64,000 bases of DNA from Sphingomonas sp. PP-CE-3A-406. Lineage in GTDB: Bacteria; Pseudomonadota; Alphaproteobacteria; Sphingomonadales; Sphingomonadaceae. Below the pieces are notes generated by a model. It did not search any database. It was not told the DNA's origin and saw only the letters and a program-made list of their open reading frames with translations. The position numbers and the translations under genes were made by a program. The stretch lies in assembly GCF_003688625.1 (NCBI RefSeq), contig NZ_RCWY01000001.1, forward strand, positions 1,302,001 through 1,366,000. Direction: 5' to 3'. Shown here one piece after another: positions 34,162 to 43,700 of the stretch. Every line of letters starts with the position of its first letter. The stretch's first letter is position 1.

Positions 34162-34170
34162 CGCCCGTGA
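34124..34170. repeat. Family A-like element forming a signal peptide
   Basis: Core palindrome GCCCCTGCG-AA-CGCAGGGGC (34124-34143) with adjoining sequence that on the minus strand matches the right half of the element at 12873-12957 (CCAGGATCA...CCTGGGC-CCTGCGTTCGCAGG). It encodes SWAPAFAGA of the phosphatase lipoprotein signal. Confidence 0.7.
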
Positions 34171-34219
34171 TCCTGGAACGGATCGACGTTCAGCCTGAGT
34201 CGGCACAGTTCTACCCTCC

Positions 34220-34317
34220 GTCATGCCGGGCTCGTTCCGGCATCCACGGTGCCGCACGATCGAGAGCATTTGGTTGGCGGAACCGTGGACCCCGGAACCA
34301 GTCCGGGGTGACGGAGC
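34220..34317. repeat. Family F repeat
   Basis: Starts CGTCATGCCGGGCTCGTTCC and ends GGAACCAGTCCGGGGTGACGG, an imperfect inverted repeat with inner CACGGTGCCGC/GCGGAACCGTG. The other copy lies at 57308-57406. Confidence 0.85.
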
Positions 34318-34400
34318 GGTTTGATGGCCGCCACCGCCCCGAAACGCAGACAGTTCCTGCCATGCCGGGCTCCAGCCTTTCCAGGAAAACCGAAACAGCG

Positions 34401-35111
34401 TCACGCCGTCGCACGCTCGCGGACGGTGCGGAATTCGATCTGCTTGTCGTACGGCGCACCGACGATCATTCGCTTCACGTAGATCCCCGGCAGGTGGATC
34501 GTGTCGGGATCAAGGCTGCCGACGGGGACGATCTCCTCGACCTCGGCGACGCAGATCTTGCCCGCGGTGGCCATCGGCTGGTTGAAGTTGCGCGCGGTCT
34601 TGCGGAAGATGAGGTTGCCGCTTTCGTCCGCTTTCCAGCCCTTGATGATCGCGAGATCGGCGCGGATGCCGCGTTCGAGGATGTAGTCCTGGCCGTCGAA
34701 GACCTTGGTTTCCTTGCCCTCGGCGACCTGCGTGCCGACGCCGGTCTTGGTGTAGAAGCCCGGGATGCCCGCCCCCCCTGCCCGGCAGCGTTCGGCGAGC
34801 GTGCCCTGCGGGCAGAACTCGACCTCGAGTTCGCCGCTGAGATATTGCCGCTCGAATTCCTTGTTCTCGCCGACATAGGACGAGATCATCTTCTTCACCT
34901 GGCGCGAGCGGAGCAGTTTGCCGAGGCCCTGCCCGTCGATCCCGGCGTTGTTGCTGGCGATCGTCAGGTCTCGCACGCCCGAGGCCTCGATCGCGTCGAT
35001 CAGCCGCTCGGGGATGCCGCACAGCCCGAACCCGCCCGCGCAGATCGTCATGCCGTCGAACAGCACGCCTTCGAGTGCCGTTGCCGCATCGGTGTAGCGC
35101 TTGTTCGCCAT
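34401..35111 (-). CDS. scoA: 3-oxoacid CoA-transferase subunit A
   Basis: A 236-aa alpha subunit: [20 protein letters not shown] near residue 20, [35 protein letters not shown], and [20 protein letters not shown]. Partner of ScoB. First gene of the minus-strand run; the HAD lipoprotein gene and two repeats separate it from DUF5076-scoB. Divergent from the TPP enzyme gene. Confidence 0.95.
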   Translation of the reverse strand: MANKRYTDAATALEGVLFDGMTICAGGFGLCGIPERLIDAIEASGVRDLTIASNNAGIDGQGLGKLLRSRQVKKMISSYVGENKEFERQYLSGELEVEFCPQGTLAERCRAGGAGIPGFYTKTGVGTQVAEGKETKVFDGQDYILERGIRADLAIIKGWKADESGNLIFRKTARNFNQPMATAGKICVAEVEEIVPVGSLDPDTIHLPGIYVKRMIVGAPYDKQIEFRTVRERATA

Positions 35112-35215
35112 GCATCCTCCTCAGGTCTTTCGCCTCGCATAAAGCGCGGCGGCAGCGACGGCAACGCCTCGACTTCGCGCGCGCCGCCCGGCTAGGATGC
35201 GGCGAGGAGATTTGC

Positions 35216-36856
35216 ATGACCCAGCGTACCGGCGGCCGCATTCTGGTGGATCAACTCATCGCACAAGGGTGCGACCGCATTTTCACGGTGCCGGGGGAAA
35301 GCTTCCTGGCCGTGCTCGACGCGCTGCACGATACGCCCGCGATCGACCTGGTGGTGTGTCGGCAGGAGGGCGGTGTCGGGTTCATGGCGTGCGCGGACGG
35401 GACGCTGACTCATCGGCCGGGGGTGGCGTTCGTAACGCGGGGGCCGGGCGCGACCAACGCGTCGATCGGCGTGCACGTCGCGATGCAGGATTCGCAGCCG
35501 ATGATCCTGTTCGTCGGCGATATCGACCGCGGCACGCGCGATCGCGAGGCGTTCCAGGAGATCGATTTCCAGGCGATGTTTTCGCCGATCGCGAAGTGGG
35601 CGGCGCGGATCGACGATGCGCGGCGGATCCCGGAATATGTCGCGCGCGCGTATGCGACGGCGATGTCGGGGCGGCCGGGGCCGGTGATGCTCGCGCTGCC
35701 CGAGGACATGCTGCTGGACGTGGTCGACGCGGTCGATCGGCCGCGGGTCGAGCGGGTGGCGCAAGGGTGTGATGCCGATACGATGGACCTGCTCGCCGAT
35801 CTGCTGACGACGGCGGAGCGGCCGGTGGCAATCGTTGGGGGTGCGGGCTGGGATGTCGCGGCGTCTGGGGCGTTCTCGACCTGGGCGGATCGTAACGGCA
35901 TTCCGGTGGCTGCGGCGTTTCGGCGGCAGGATGCTATTCCGAACGACTGTCCGGTGTGGGCTGGGAACCTGGGGTATGGGCCCAATCCGAAGCTGGTCGA
36001 GCGGGTGAAGGCGGCGGATCTGCTGCTGGTGGTCGGGCCGCGGCTGGGGGAGGCTACGACCGATGGGTATGCGCTGATCACGCCCGATCATCCGGGGCAG
36101 CGGCTGATCCACGTGCATCCCGATCCGAATGAGTTGCACCGGGCGTACCGCGCGGATGTCGCGGTATGTGCGGGGATGGCGGAGTTTGCGGAGGCGTTGC
36201 TGGCGGTCGACCTGCCGCCGCGCACTGCCGGGTCGGAGGCGCATGCGGAGTGGCTCGACTGGTCGACGCCGGCGCCGCGGAATCTGGTGATGGACCTCGG
36301 GCCTTGCGTGGCGGCGATGCGCGAGCGGCTGCCAGCGGATGCGATCCTCTGCAACGGGGCGGGGAATTACTCGGGCTGGTGGCACCGGTACTGGGCGTAT
36401 GCCGGTCCGGGGACGCAACTTGCGCCGACCGCTGGAGCTATGGGGTACGGCGTGCCGGCTGCCGTCGCGGCGTCGTTGCGGCATTCGGAGCGGACGGTGG
36501 TTGCGCTCGCTGGCGACGGGTGTTTCCTGATGAACGGGCAGGAACTGGCTACCGCGGTCGCGCATGGCGCGGACATGCTGGTGCTGGTGGTGGATAATGG
36601 CGGGTATGGGACGATCCGGATGCACCAGGAGCGGGAGTATCCGGGGCGGGTGTCGGGGACTGGGTTGCACAATCCGGACTTTGCCGCGCTGGGGCGGGCT
36701 TATGGGTGTTGGGCGGAGACTGTTTCCCGGACGGATGAATTTGCGGGGGCGCTCGACCGTGCGATGGCGCGGTCTGGGGTTCGGTTGCTGCATGTGGTGA
36801 CGGATATCGAGGCGATTACCGCTGGGACTACGCTGGCGAGGGTGCGTGGGGACTGA
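35216..36856 (+). CDS. Thiamine diphosphate-dependent enzyme, acetolactate-synthase-like
   Basis: A 546-aa protein with the three TPP-enzyme domains: N-terminal Pyr domain with catalytic Glu in CRQEGGVGFMA (near residue 50), central domain around 190-330, and C-terminal PP domain with GDGCFLMNGQELATAVAHGA ending in DNGGYG. GAGGAG lies about 7 nt before ATG 35216. It lacks an adjacent small regulatory subunit gene, and the active-site residues differ from biosynthetic IlvB as far as I can see, so it may be a catabolic 2-oxoacid decarboxylase or carboligase rather than the branched-chain enzyme. Confidence 0.85.
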   Translation: MTQRTGGRILVDQLIAQGCDRIFTVPGESFLAVLDALHDTPAIDLVVCRQEGGVGFMACADGTLTHRPGVAFVTRGPGATNASIGVHVAMQDSQPMILFVGDIDRGTRDREAFQEIDFQAMFSPIAKWAARIDDARRIPEYVARAYATAMSGRPGPVMLALPEDMLLDVVDAVDRPRVERVAQGCDADTMDLLADLLTTAERPVAIVGGAGWDVAASGAFSTWADRNGIPVAAAFRRQDAIPNDCPVWAGNLGYGPNPKLVERVKAADLLLVVGPRLGEATTDGYALITPDHPGQRLIHVHPDPNELHRAYRADVAVCAGMAEFAEALLAVDLPPRTAGSEAHAEWLDWSTPAPRNLVMDLGPCVAAMRERLPADAILCNGAGNYSGWWHRYWAYAGPGTQLAPTAGAMGYGVPAAVAASLRHSERTVVALAGDGCFLMNGQELATAVAHGADMLVLVVDNGGYGTIRMHQEREYPGRVSGTGLHNPDFAALGRAYGCWAETVSRTDEFAGALDRAMARSGVRLLHVVTDIEAITAGTTLARVRGD

Positions 36857-36893
36857 GCCGTATCCAGAAGTGATGCCGAACGCTCGACACGAG

Positions 36894-36999
36894 CACCACC
36901 CCGGCGAAGGCCGGGGCCCAGTTGGGGGACGGCGATAACAAAGGACCGCGCTCCGTTATTGCCACCTTTCCAACTGGGCCCCGGCCTTCGCCGGGGTGG
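36894..36999. repeat. Family B long inverted repeat
   Basis: Arms CACCCCGGCGAAGGCCGGGG and CCCCGGCCTTCGCCGGGGTG with inner CCCAGTTGG/CCAACTGGG. Confidence 0.88.
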
Positions 37000-37035
37000 A
37001 GATAGTTGTAGCGGGCGACTTCATCAGCGCAGTCT

Positions 37036-37104
37036 GTTGCCGCGGCGAAAGCGGGGGCCCAGCTAACGGTATTTAGCTGGGCCCCCGCGTCCGCGGGGGA
37101 ACAT
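37036..37104. repeat. Family A-like palindromic repeat
   Basis: GCGGGGGCCCAGCTAA and TTAGCTGGGCCCCCGC form a perfect 16-bp stem around CGGTA. It lies at the 3' end of alaS, between it and the TPP gene, and could serve both convergent genes as a terminator. Confidence 0.75.
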
Positions 37105-37136
37105 TGCTTGGGGTTAGTGTGCGGCGTCGGCGAGTT

Positions 37137-39788
37137 TCAGGCGCCCATCGTTTCCAGTTTCGCGCGCACCGCAGCGACGGCATCTGAGGCCTTGTCGCCA
37201 TCGGGGCCACCGCCCTGCGCCATGTCGGGACGGCCGCCGCCGCCCTGCCCGCCTAGCGTGGCCACCGCGATCTTGAGCAGGTCGACCGCGTTGTGGCTCG
37301 CCACAAGGTCCGCCGTCACGCCGACCGCGACCGAAGCGCGGCCGTCGTTGATTGCGACCATCACCGCGATGCCGGAGCCCAGGCGCTGCTTGGCTTCGTC
37401 GACCGCGCCGCGCAGGCCCTTGGCTTCGAAGTCGTTGAGCACCTGGCCGATGAACGCGACGCCGCCGACTTGCTCCGGCCCTGCCGCTTCGCCCGAACCA
37501 CCGCCGCCGAGCGCGAGCGCCTTCTTCGCGTCGGCGAGTTCGCGTTCGAGGCGGCGGCGGTCTTCGAGCAGCGATGCGACGCGCGCCGGGACCTCGTCGG
37601 GGGTCGACTTCAGCACTGCCGCCGTCTCGCGGAGGCGATCGTCGCGGCCGGTAAGGTACGCGCGCGCCGCTTCGCCGGTGAGCGCTTCGACACGGCGGAT
37701 GCCGCTGGAAACCGCGCCTTCGCCGACGACCTTGAACAGGCCGATATCGCCGAGCGCGTTGACGTGCGTGCCGCCGCAGAGTTCGATCGAGTAGGTGCCC
37801 TCGTCGGTCGACCCCATCGACACGACGCGGACCTCGTCGCCGTATTTCTCGCCGAACAGCGCCATCGCGCCCATCGCGATCGCGTCGTCGGGGGTCATCA
37901 GCAGCGTCGTCACCGCGCCGTTGCCGCGGACCTGTGCGTTCACGTCGGCCTCGACCTGCGCGATGTCGGCGGGGGTCATCGCGACCGGCTGCGAGAAGTC
38001 GAACCGCAGGCGGTCGGGCGCGACGAGGCTCCCCTTCTGCGCGACATGCGTGCCGAGGCGTTCGCGCAAGGCCTCGTGAAGGAGGTGTGTCGCGGAGTGG
38101 TTGGCGCGGATCTGTGCGCGGCGCGCGACGTCGATCTGGAGCTTGACCGGGTCGCCGACCTTGATCTCGCCGGCGTCGACGATCGCATGGTGGACGAACA
38201 CGCGGCCGAGCTGCTTCGACGTCTCGGTGACGTTCGCGCGCAGGCCGGTGTCGTTGGAGATGTGGCCGGCATCGCCGACCTGGCCACCGCTCTCGCCGTA
38301 GAAGGGCGTCTGGTTGACGACGATCGAGACCGTATCGCCGGTGGTGGCGTGGTCGACGCGCGCGCCGTCCTTGACCAGCGCGACGACCTCACCCTCGCCG
38401 GTATCCGATGCGTAGCCGAGGAATTCGGTGCCGCCGGTCTGCTCGACGATATCGAACCAGACGTCGTCCGAGGCCTTCGCGCCCGAGCCCTTCCAGGCGG
38501 CGCGAGCGGCGCGCTTCTGCTCGGCCATCGCGGTGTCGAAGCCGTCGCGATCGACCGCGATGTTGCGTTCGCGCAGCGCGTCCTCGGTCAGGTCGTACGG
38601 GAAGCCGTAGGTGTCGTAGAGCTTGAACGCGACGTCGCCGGCGAGCGTGCCATCAGTCATCCCGGTGGTTGCTTCGTCGAGCAGCTTCAGCCCCTTGTCG
38701 AGCGTCTGGCGGAAGCGCGTTTCCTCCTGTTGGAGGGTCGCCTCGATCAGCGGACGGGCGCGCGACAGCTCGGGGTACGCGGCACCCATCTCGGTGACGA
38801 GCGCGGGGACCAGCCGGTGCATCAGCGGCTGTTTGGCGCCGAGGATGTGCGCGTGGCGCATTGCGCGGCGCATGATCCGGCGCAGGACATAGCCGCGGCC
38901 CTCGCTCGCGGGCAGCACGCCGTCGGCGATCAGGAAGCCGGCGGTGCGCAGGTGATCGGCGATCACGCGGTGGCTGGCGGTGTTGGCGCCATCGGTCGCG
39001 GTGTGCGTCAGTGCGCCCGACGCGGCGATCAGCGCCTTGAACGTGTCGGTGTCGTAATTGTCGGTGACGCCCTGCATGACGGCCGCGATGCGCTCGAGCC
39101 CCATGCCGGTGTCGATCGACGGCTTCGGCAGGTTGCCGACGATCTCGGCATTCTCCTGCTCATACTGCATGAACACGAGGTTCCAGATCTCGACGAAGCG
39201 ATCGCCGTCCTCGTCGGGGCTGCCGGGAGGGCCGCCGAAGATGTGGTCGCCGTGGTCGTAGAAGATTTCGGAGCACGGCCCGCACGGCCCGTTGTCGCCC
39301 ATCGACCAGAAATTGTCCTTGGTCGGGATGCGGATGATGCGGTGATCGGGGAGGCCGGCGATCTTCTTCCAGAGATCGAACGCCTCGTCGTCGGTGTGGT
39401 AGACGGTGGCGGTCAGCTTGTCGGGCGACAGGCCCCATTCGCGCGTGAGCAACGTCCAGGCGTGGACGATCGCCTGCTCCTTGAAATAATCGCCGAACGA
39501 GAAATTGCCGAGCATTTCGAAGAAGGTGTGGTGGCGCGCGGTGTAGCCGACATTGTCGAGATCGTTATGCTTGCCGCCGGCGCGGACGCATTTCTGCGAC
39601 GAGGTCGCGGTGGTGTAGGGGCGCGATTCGAGGCCGGTGAAGACGTTCTTGAACGGCACCATCCCGGCGTTGACGAACATCAGCGTCGGGTCGTTCTGCG
39701 GCACGAGCGGTGCGGAGGGCACGATCTGGTGCCCCTGCGATCCGAAATAGTCGAGGAAGCCGCGGCGGATGTCGTTCGTCGATGTCAT
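37137..39788 (-). CDS. alaS: Alanyl-tRNA synthetase
   Basis: An 883-aa class II synthetase (E. coli 876 aa). Catalytic core starts [20 protein letters not shown], with [15 protein letters not shown] and [17 protein letters not shown]. The editing domain has [16 protein letters not shown] and [13 protein letters not shown] (zinc ligands), and the C-Ala domain is Gly-rich near [15 protein letters not shown]. The longer open frame upstream of 39788 reads through repeats and is not coding. Confidence 0.97.
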   Translation of the reverse strand: MTSTNDIRRGFLDYFGSQGHQIVPSAPLVPQNDPTLMFVNAGMVPFKNVFTGLESRPYTTATSSQKCVRAGGKHNDLDNVGYTARHHTFFEMLGNFSFGDYFKEQAIVHAWTLLTREWGLSPDKLTATVYHTDDEAFDLWKKIAGLPDHRIIRIPTKDNFWSMGDNGPCGPCSEIFYDHGDHIFGGPPGSPDEDGDRFVEIWNLVFMQYEQENAEIVGNLPKPSIDTGMGLERIAAVMQGVTDNYDTDTFKALIAASGALTHTATDGANTASHRVIADHLRTAGFLIADGVLPASEGRGYVLRRIMRRAMRHAHILGAKQPLMHRLVPALVTEMGAAYPELSRARPLIEATLQQEETRFRQTLDKGLKLLDEATTGMTDGTLAGDVAFKLYDTYGFPYDLTEDALRERNIAVDRDGFDTAMAEQKRAARAAWKGSGAKASDDVWFDIVEQTGGTEFLGYASDTGEGEVVALVKDGARVDHATTGDTVSIVVNQTPFYGESGGQVGDAGHISNDTGLRANVTETSKQLGRVFVHHAIVDAGEIKVGDPVKLQIDVARRAQIRANHSATHLLHEALRERLGTHVAQKGSLVAPDRLRFDFSQPVAMTPADIAQVEADVNAQVRGNGAVTTLLMTPDDAIAMGAMALFGEKYGDEVRVVSMGSTDEGTYSIELCGGTHVNALGDIGLFKVVGEGAVSSGIRRVEALTGEAARAYLTGRDDRLRETAAVLKSTPDEVPARVASLLEDRRRLERELADAKKALALGGGGSGEAAGPEQVGGVAFIGQVLNDFEAKGLRGAVDEAKQRLGSGIAVMVAINDGRASVAVGVTADLVASHNAVDLLKIAVATLGGQGGGGRPDMAQGGGPDGDKASDAVAAVRAKLETMGA

Positions 39789-39910
39789 GCGCGGGGACTT
39801 AGGCGAGCGGGGCGGTTCGCTCAAGTCGGGTGTGTGAAGGGCCGTGCAGTAGAGAAGGGTGGCGGCGGCGAATGCCCGCGCTGCACGCATCCGATTGAAA
39901 CGAAGAGAGC

Positions 39911-39967
39911 TTGTTTCCCCGCGAAGGCGGGGATCCAGACTGGGCTCCCGCCTTCGCGGGAGAACAA
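39911..39967. repeat. Family A palindromic repeat
   Basis: TTTCCCCGCGAAGGCGGGGA and TCCCGCCTTCGCGGGAGAAC around TCCAGACTGGGC. Nearly identical to those at 44665 and 46349. Confidence 0.87.
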
Positions 39968-39994
39968 GGGAGTGCTGCAATTCAACAAGAGTAA

Positions 39995-40102
39995 CACCAC
40001 CCCGGCGAAGGCCGGGGCCCAGTTGAGGAACGTGGCTAACGAAGGACTGCGCTCGATTATTACCACCTTTCCAACTGGGCCCCGGCCTTCGCCGGGGTGG
40101 TG
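39995..40102. repeat. Family B long inverted repeat
   Basis: Arms CACCCCGGCGAAGGCCGGGG and CCCCGGCCTTCGCCGGGGTG. It lies downstream of the M24 peptidase gene. Confidence 0.88.
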
Positions 40103-40139
40103 GCGCGCACGGTGAGCGTAGCTATCCCCGGCAACCAGC

Positions 40140-41420
40140 CTATCCCAACGGTGCATCCAGCGACTTGGGCGGCTCGCTGAACCATTTCGGGCCCGCATCG
40201 GTCATGTGGAAACAATCCTCGATCCGCACGCCGTACCGTCCGGGAATGTAGATGCCCGGTTCGTCGGAGAAACACATCCCCGCCGCCAGCCTGGTCGCCT
40301 CACCACGAACGAGGTTGACGGGTTCGTGGCCGTCCATGCCGATGCCGTGGCCGGTGCGATGCGACAGGCCGGGGAGCTTGTACCCCGGCCCGTAGCCGAG
40401 CGCTTCGTACTCGCGGCGGACCGCGTCGTCGATGCTGCCGGCGGGTGCGCCTATTTTGGCGGCGGCGAACGCGATCTGTTGGCCGCGGGCGACCTGATCC
40501 CATGTCTTGCGCTGATCCGCGGTCGCCGTGCCGTGGACCCAGGTGCGCGAGATGTCGGACTGATAGCCCTGCACGGTGCAGCCGCAGTCCATCAGCACGA
40601 CTTGGCTGTCGGCAACTCGGTGGATCTCGCGGCTGCCGTGCGGATAGGCGGACGCTTCGCCGATCAGCGCGAGCGCGAATTCGGGGGCACCGCCAAGCTT
40701 GCGCGTCGCGGCGTTCATGAGCGCGCCGATCTCGGGGCCGGTCATGCCTTTCTCGACGCGCGGCTTCGTCCAGCGATACGCCGCCAGCGTGACCTCGGTC
40801 GCCGCCTGCATCAGCGCGATCTCGGCGGGGGTCTTGATCATCCTGCAGGCGCGGACCACCGGGTCGGCGGAGACGATCTTGGCGTCAGGCAGGACCCGCG
40901 CGAGTCCGGCATAGGCAAAGTAGCGCACCTCCGCCTCCAGGCCGATCGGCAGCGCGGCGAGCCTCCGGTCGCGCAGGAAGCCGGCGACCACGGCGAGCGG
41001 ATTCTCGTCCTCTTGCCAGACGCGGACCTCGGCGGGGACGGCGAGCGTCTCGCGGACCGATGGCTCCTCGAAGAACGGCGTGACGATGCACGGCTCTCCT
41101 TCGACCGGGAGGATCATCGCGGTCAGCCGTTCGCTGCGCCACCAACTGACGCCCGAAAAGTAGATCATCGACGATCCCGGCTCGATCAGCACCGCGCCGA
41201 TGCCCGCCGCCTTCATCAGCGATTGCGCGCGGACCAGCCGCGCGGCGCGTTCGGTGGCGTCGATCGGCCTCGTCGTGCCGGTGATGTCGGACAGCGTCGA
41301 CAGGTCCGGTTCGGCGGCGCGGAGGATCGCGCTGGTCGACAGCAACGGCGCCGCGATGGCGAGGCTCAGCAGGTCGCGGCGCGATGGGCTGAAGGCGGGC
41401 TTGTGGCGTGCGGTCGACAT
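40140..41420 (-). CDS. M24 family metallopeptidase (Xaa-Pro aminopeptidase-like), Tat-exported
   Basis: A 426-aa protein. The N-terminus SPSRRDLLSLAIAAPLLST looks like a twin-arginine signal, so it is probably periplasmic. The creatinase/prolidase N-domain spans about 50-190. The pita-bread catalytic domain has metal ligands in LMDCGCTVQGYQSDISRTW (two Asp), HRTGHGIGMDGHE (His), FSDEPGIYIPG (Glu) and VRIEDC (Glu). It likely removes or splits proline peptides. ATG 41420 is taken because it starts the signal peptide. Divergent from the symporter. Confidence 0.92.
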   Translation of the reverse strand: MSTARHKPAFSPSRRDLLSLAIAAPLLSTSAILRAAEPDLSTLSDITGTTRPIDATERAARLVRAQSLMKAAGIGAVLIEPGSSMIYFSGVSWWRSERLTAMILPVEGEPCIVTPFFEEPSVRETLAVPAEVRVWQEDENPLAVVAGFLRDRRLAALPIGLEAEVRYFAYAGLARVLPDAKIVSADPVVRACRMIKTPAEIALMQAATEVTLAAYRWTKPRVEKGMTGPEIGALMNAATRKLGGAPEFALALIGEASAYPHGSREIHRVADSQVVLMDCGCTVQGYQSDISRTWVHGTATADQRKTWDQVARGQQIAFAAAKIGAPAGSIDDAVRREYEALGYGPGYKLPGLSHRTGHGIGMDGHEPVNLVRGEATRLAAGMCFSDEPGIYIPGRYGVRIEDCFHMTDAGPKWFSEPPKSLDAPLG

Positions 41421-41491
41421 CGCCGGACGATAGGGTCCTTGACCCGGGCGCCGCAATCCCCTTCCCTGTCGGCAATTCTCGGGAGCGATTA

Positions 41492-42829
41492 ATGGCCAAG
41501 CGGCTAACCTATTACATCTTGTTCGGCCTCGTCGCGGGGATGGTCGTCGGCTGGATCCTGAACGCGTCGATCGACAACGGCACGGCCGAGTCCGCCGAAC
41601 GGCTGAAGGACATCGCCGGCTATTTCTCGATCGTGACGACGCTGTTCCTGCGGCTGATCAAGATGATCATCGCGCCTTTGGTGTTCTCGACGCTGGTCGT
41701 GGGCATCGCGCATATGGGCGATACCGGTGCGCTCGGGCGGGTCGGATTGCGCAGTCTCGGCTGGTTCATCTGCGCGAGCCTGTTGTCGCTCACGCTAGGC
41801 CTGATCCTCGTCAACGTATTGCAGCCGGGCGTCGGACTCGCGCTCGCGATCCCGCCGGCCACCGCGTCGAGCGGCGTCGACCGCGCGGCGTTCGATCTCG
41901 CCAAGTTCATCACGCATATCGTCCCCGATTCGATGATCGCGGCGATGGCGGGCAACGAGATCCTCCAGATCGTCGTGTTCTCGGTGTTTGTCGGCGTCGC
42001 GATCACCGCGGTCGGCGAGAAGGCCGCGCCGCTGGTCAAGGCGATCGAGGCGCTGGTCGCGGTGATGCTCCAGATCACCAACTACGTGATGCGGTTCGCG
42101 CCGTTCGCGGTGTTCGCGGCGGTGACCGCGACGCTCGCCGAGCGGGGGCCGACCATCCTCGGCCAGCTCGGCTATTTCATGCTGAGCTTCTATATCGGGC
42201 TGGCGCTGCTTTGGGCGGTGCTGATCGGGATCGCGTTCCTGCTGATCGGGCCGCGGACGCGGTTGCTGGTGCGGTATATCCGCGATCCGCTGATCCTCGC
42301 CTTCTCGGCGGCATCGTCGGAGGCGGCGTATCCGCGGACGCTGGAGGCGCTCGACCGGTTCGGCGTGCCGCCGCGGATCGCGAGCTTCGTACTGCCGCTG
42401 GGCTATTCGTTCAATCTCGACGGGTCGATGATGTACATGACGTTCGCGTCGCTGTTCATCGCGCAGGCCTACGGCATCCACATGCCGATCGGGCAGCAGA
42501 TCGCGATGCTGCTGGTGCTGATGGTGACGTCGAAGGGCATTGCGGGGGTGCCTCGCGCATCGCTCGTGGTGATCGCGGGGACGCTGTCGATGTTCAAGAT
42601 CCCGGAGGCTGGGATCCTGCTGATCCTGGCGGTGGATCATTTCCTGGACATGGGGCGGTCGGCGACGAACGTGATCGGGAATGCAGTGGCGGCGACCGTG
42701 GTGGCGAAATGGGAGGGTGGGCTTGATGAGCGCGAGCCCGCCGATCGGGATTTCCCGCATGCGCCGACCGGGCACGGGCCGAAGGTGGATGTGGACAGCT
42801 ACGAGAAGATCGGGCCGGGGCAGGTTTGA
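41492..42829 (+). CDS. Dicarboxylate/amino acid:cation symporter (DAACS family)
   Basis: A 445-aa transporter with about eight membrane helices plus re-entrant loops. Family signatures: LIKMIIAPLVFSTLVVGIAH near residue 55, AFSAASSEAAYPRTLEALDR, FVLPLGYSFNLDGSMMYMTF, and the C-terminal FLDMGRSATNVIGNAVAATV with the cation-binding Asn. Takes up C4-dicarboxylates or acidic amino acids with H+ or Na+. GGGAG lies about 7 nt before ATG 41492. Confidence 0.94.
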   Translation: MAKRLTYYILFGLVAGMVVGWILNASIDNGTAESAERLKDIAGYFSIVTTLFLRLIKMIIAPLVFSTLVVGIAHMGDTGALGRVGLRSLGWFICASLLSLTLGLILVNVLQPGVGLALAIPPATASSGVDRAAFDLAKFITHIVPDSMIAAMAGNEILQIVVFSVFVGVAITAVGEKAAPLVKAIEALVAVMLQITNYVMRFAPFAVFAAVTATLAERGPTILGQLGYFMLSFYIGLALLWAVLIGIAFLLIGPRTRLLVRYIRDPLILAFSAASSEAAYPRTLEALDRFGVPPRIASFVLPLGYSFNLDGSMMYMTFASLFIAQAYGIHMPIGQQIAMLLVLMVTSKGIAGVPRASLVVIAGTLSMFKIPEAGILLILAVDHFLDMGRSATNVIGNAVAATVVAKWEGGLDEREPADRDFPHAPTGHGPKVDVDSYEKIGPGQV

Positions 42830-42899
42830 GGTTGGACGACGATCTTGAGCCGTTAACTTTTCAGGGATGCCCTTCCACGCTGGCAGTTTAATAAAGGAG

Positions 42900-43004
42900 T
42901 ACCGCCCCGGCGAAGGCCGGGGTCCAATTGGGCGACGCTAATGATGACCGCCGCACCGCGTTACTCCAACCTTTCCAATTGGGCCCCGGCTTTCGCCGGG
43001 GTGG
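42900..43004. repeat. Family B long inverted repeat
   Basis: Arms ACCGCCCCGGCGAAGGCCGG and CCGGCTTTCGCCGGGGTGGT with inner CCAATTGGG/CCAATTGGG. It lies between convergent symporter and GST genes. Confidence 0.85.
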
Positions 43005-43058
43005 TGTTTGGGGAAAGGTTGCGTTCTCAGCCTCGATGCAGTTTCCAATCTGCAGCCC

Positions 43059-43682
43059 TCAGGCGTAGGCGTACGGCCCGCCCTTCTTTAGCCCCGCCTG
43101 ATACGCCGGCCGCGCATGGATCTTCGCCAGCCACGCGATCGTCGCAGGCCGCGACTCGTTTAGCCCACCACGACTTCGCGCGGCTTCGAGGGGGAAGCTC
43201 ATCATGATGTCGGCGGCTGTCATCTCGGCGCCGGCGAACCAGGGACGCTGCGACAGCTCGGACTCGACATAGTCGAGGTGGACGTCGATCATCGGCTGGA
43301 TCTTCTTGGTCGCTGCCTTCCCCAGGATCGGGATGCGCGCGAGGACGAGCTTCAGGAGCAGCGGCGGCATCATCGAGCCTTCCGCGTAGTGGAGCCAGAA
43401 GCGGTAGCGTAGCGCATCGGCGCGGTTGGCGGGGGCGCCGAGTTTGCCGTCCGCCTTGTCGACGAGATATTCGACGATCGCGCCCGTTTCGGCGACCACC
43501 TGGCCGTCATCTTCGATCACGGGCGACTTGCCGAGGGGGTGGACCTTCTTGAGTTCGGGCGGGGCGAGCATCGTTGCCTTGTTCCGCTCGTAGCGCTTGA
43601 TCTCGTAGGGGAGGCCAAGTTCCTCGAGCATCCAGAGAATCCGCTGCGATCGCGAGTTTTCGAGGTGGTGGACGATGATCAT
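43059..43682 (-). CDS. Glutathione S-transferase
   Basis: A 207-aa GST. N-terminal domain: VHHLENSRSQRILWMLEELG with a Ser/Tyr-type active site, then HPLGKSPVIEDDGQVVAETGAIVEYL (cis-Pro and glutathione-binding Glu/Thr). The C-terminal helical domain ends ARPAYQAGLKKGGPYAYA. Its substrate is not predictable. It follows the methyltransferase gene by 18 bp on the same strand. Confidence 0.92.
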   Translation of the reverse strand: MIIVHHLENSRSQRILWMLEELGLPYEIKRYERNKATMLAPPELKKVHPLGKSPVIEDDGQVVAETGAIVEYLVDKADGKLGAPANRADALRYRFWLHYAEGSMMPPLLLKLVLARIPILGKAATKKIQPMIDVHLDYVESELSQRPWFAGAEMTAADIMMSFPLEAARSRGGLNESRPATIAWLAKIHARPAYQAGLKKGGPYAYA

Positions 43683-43700
43683 GCGGGCTCCCCTGTTGGT

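Larger units (their letters stand above)
39789..40139. other. Intergenic region upstream of alaS with two repeats
   Basis: It holds a family A and a family B element. The 120 bp next to alaS (39789-39905) should carry its promoter; no further gene is supported. Confidence 0.6.

Noticed and set aside
36894..37104. CRISPR-like regular repeats
   Set aside because: Repeats are palindromic, of different families and not evenly spaced; there are no spacers of uniform length and no cas genes.
37137..39980. Longer alaS frame starting at 39980
   Set aside because: The extra 64 codons read through repeat DNA and an open upstream stretch; the family N-terminus begins at ATG 39788.
37293..40115. 940-aa plus-strand ORF opposite alaS
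   Set aside because: A shadow frame of alaS that runs on through two repeats; no motif and implausible composition.
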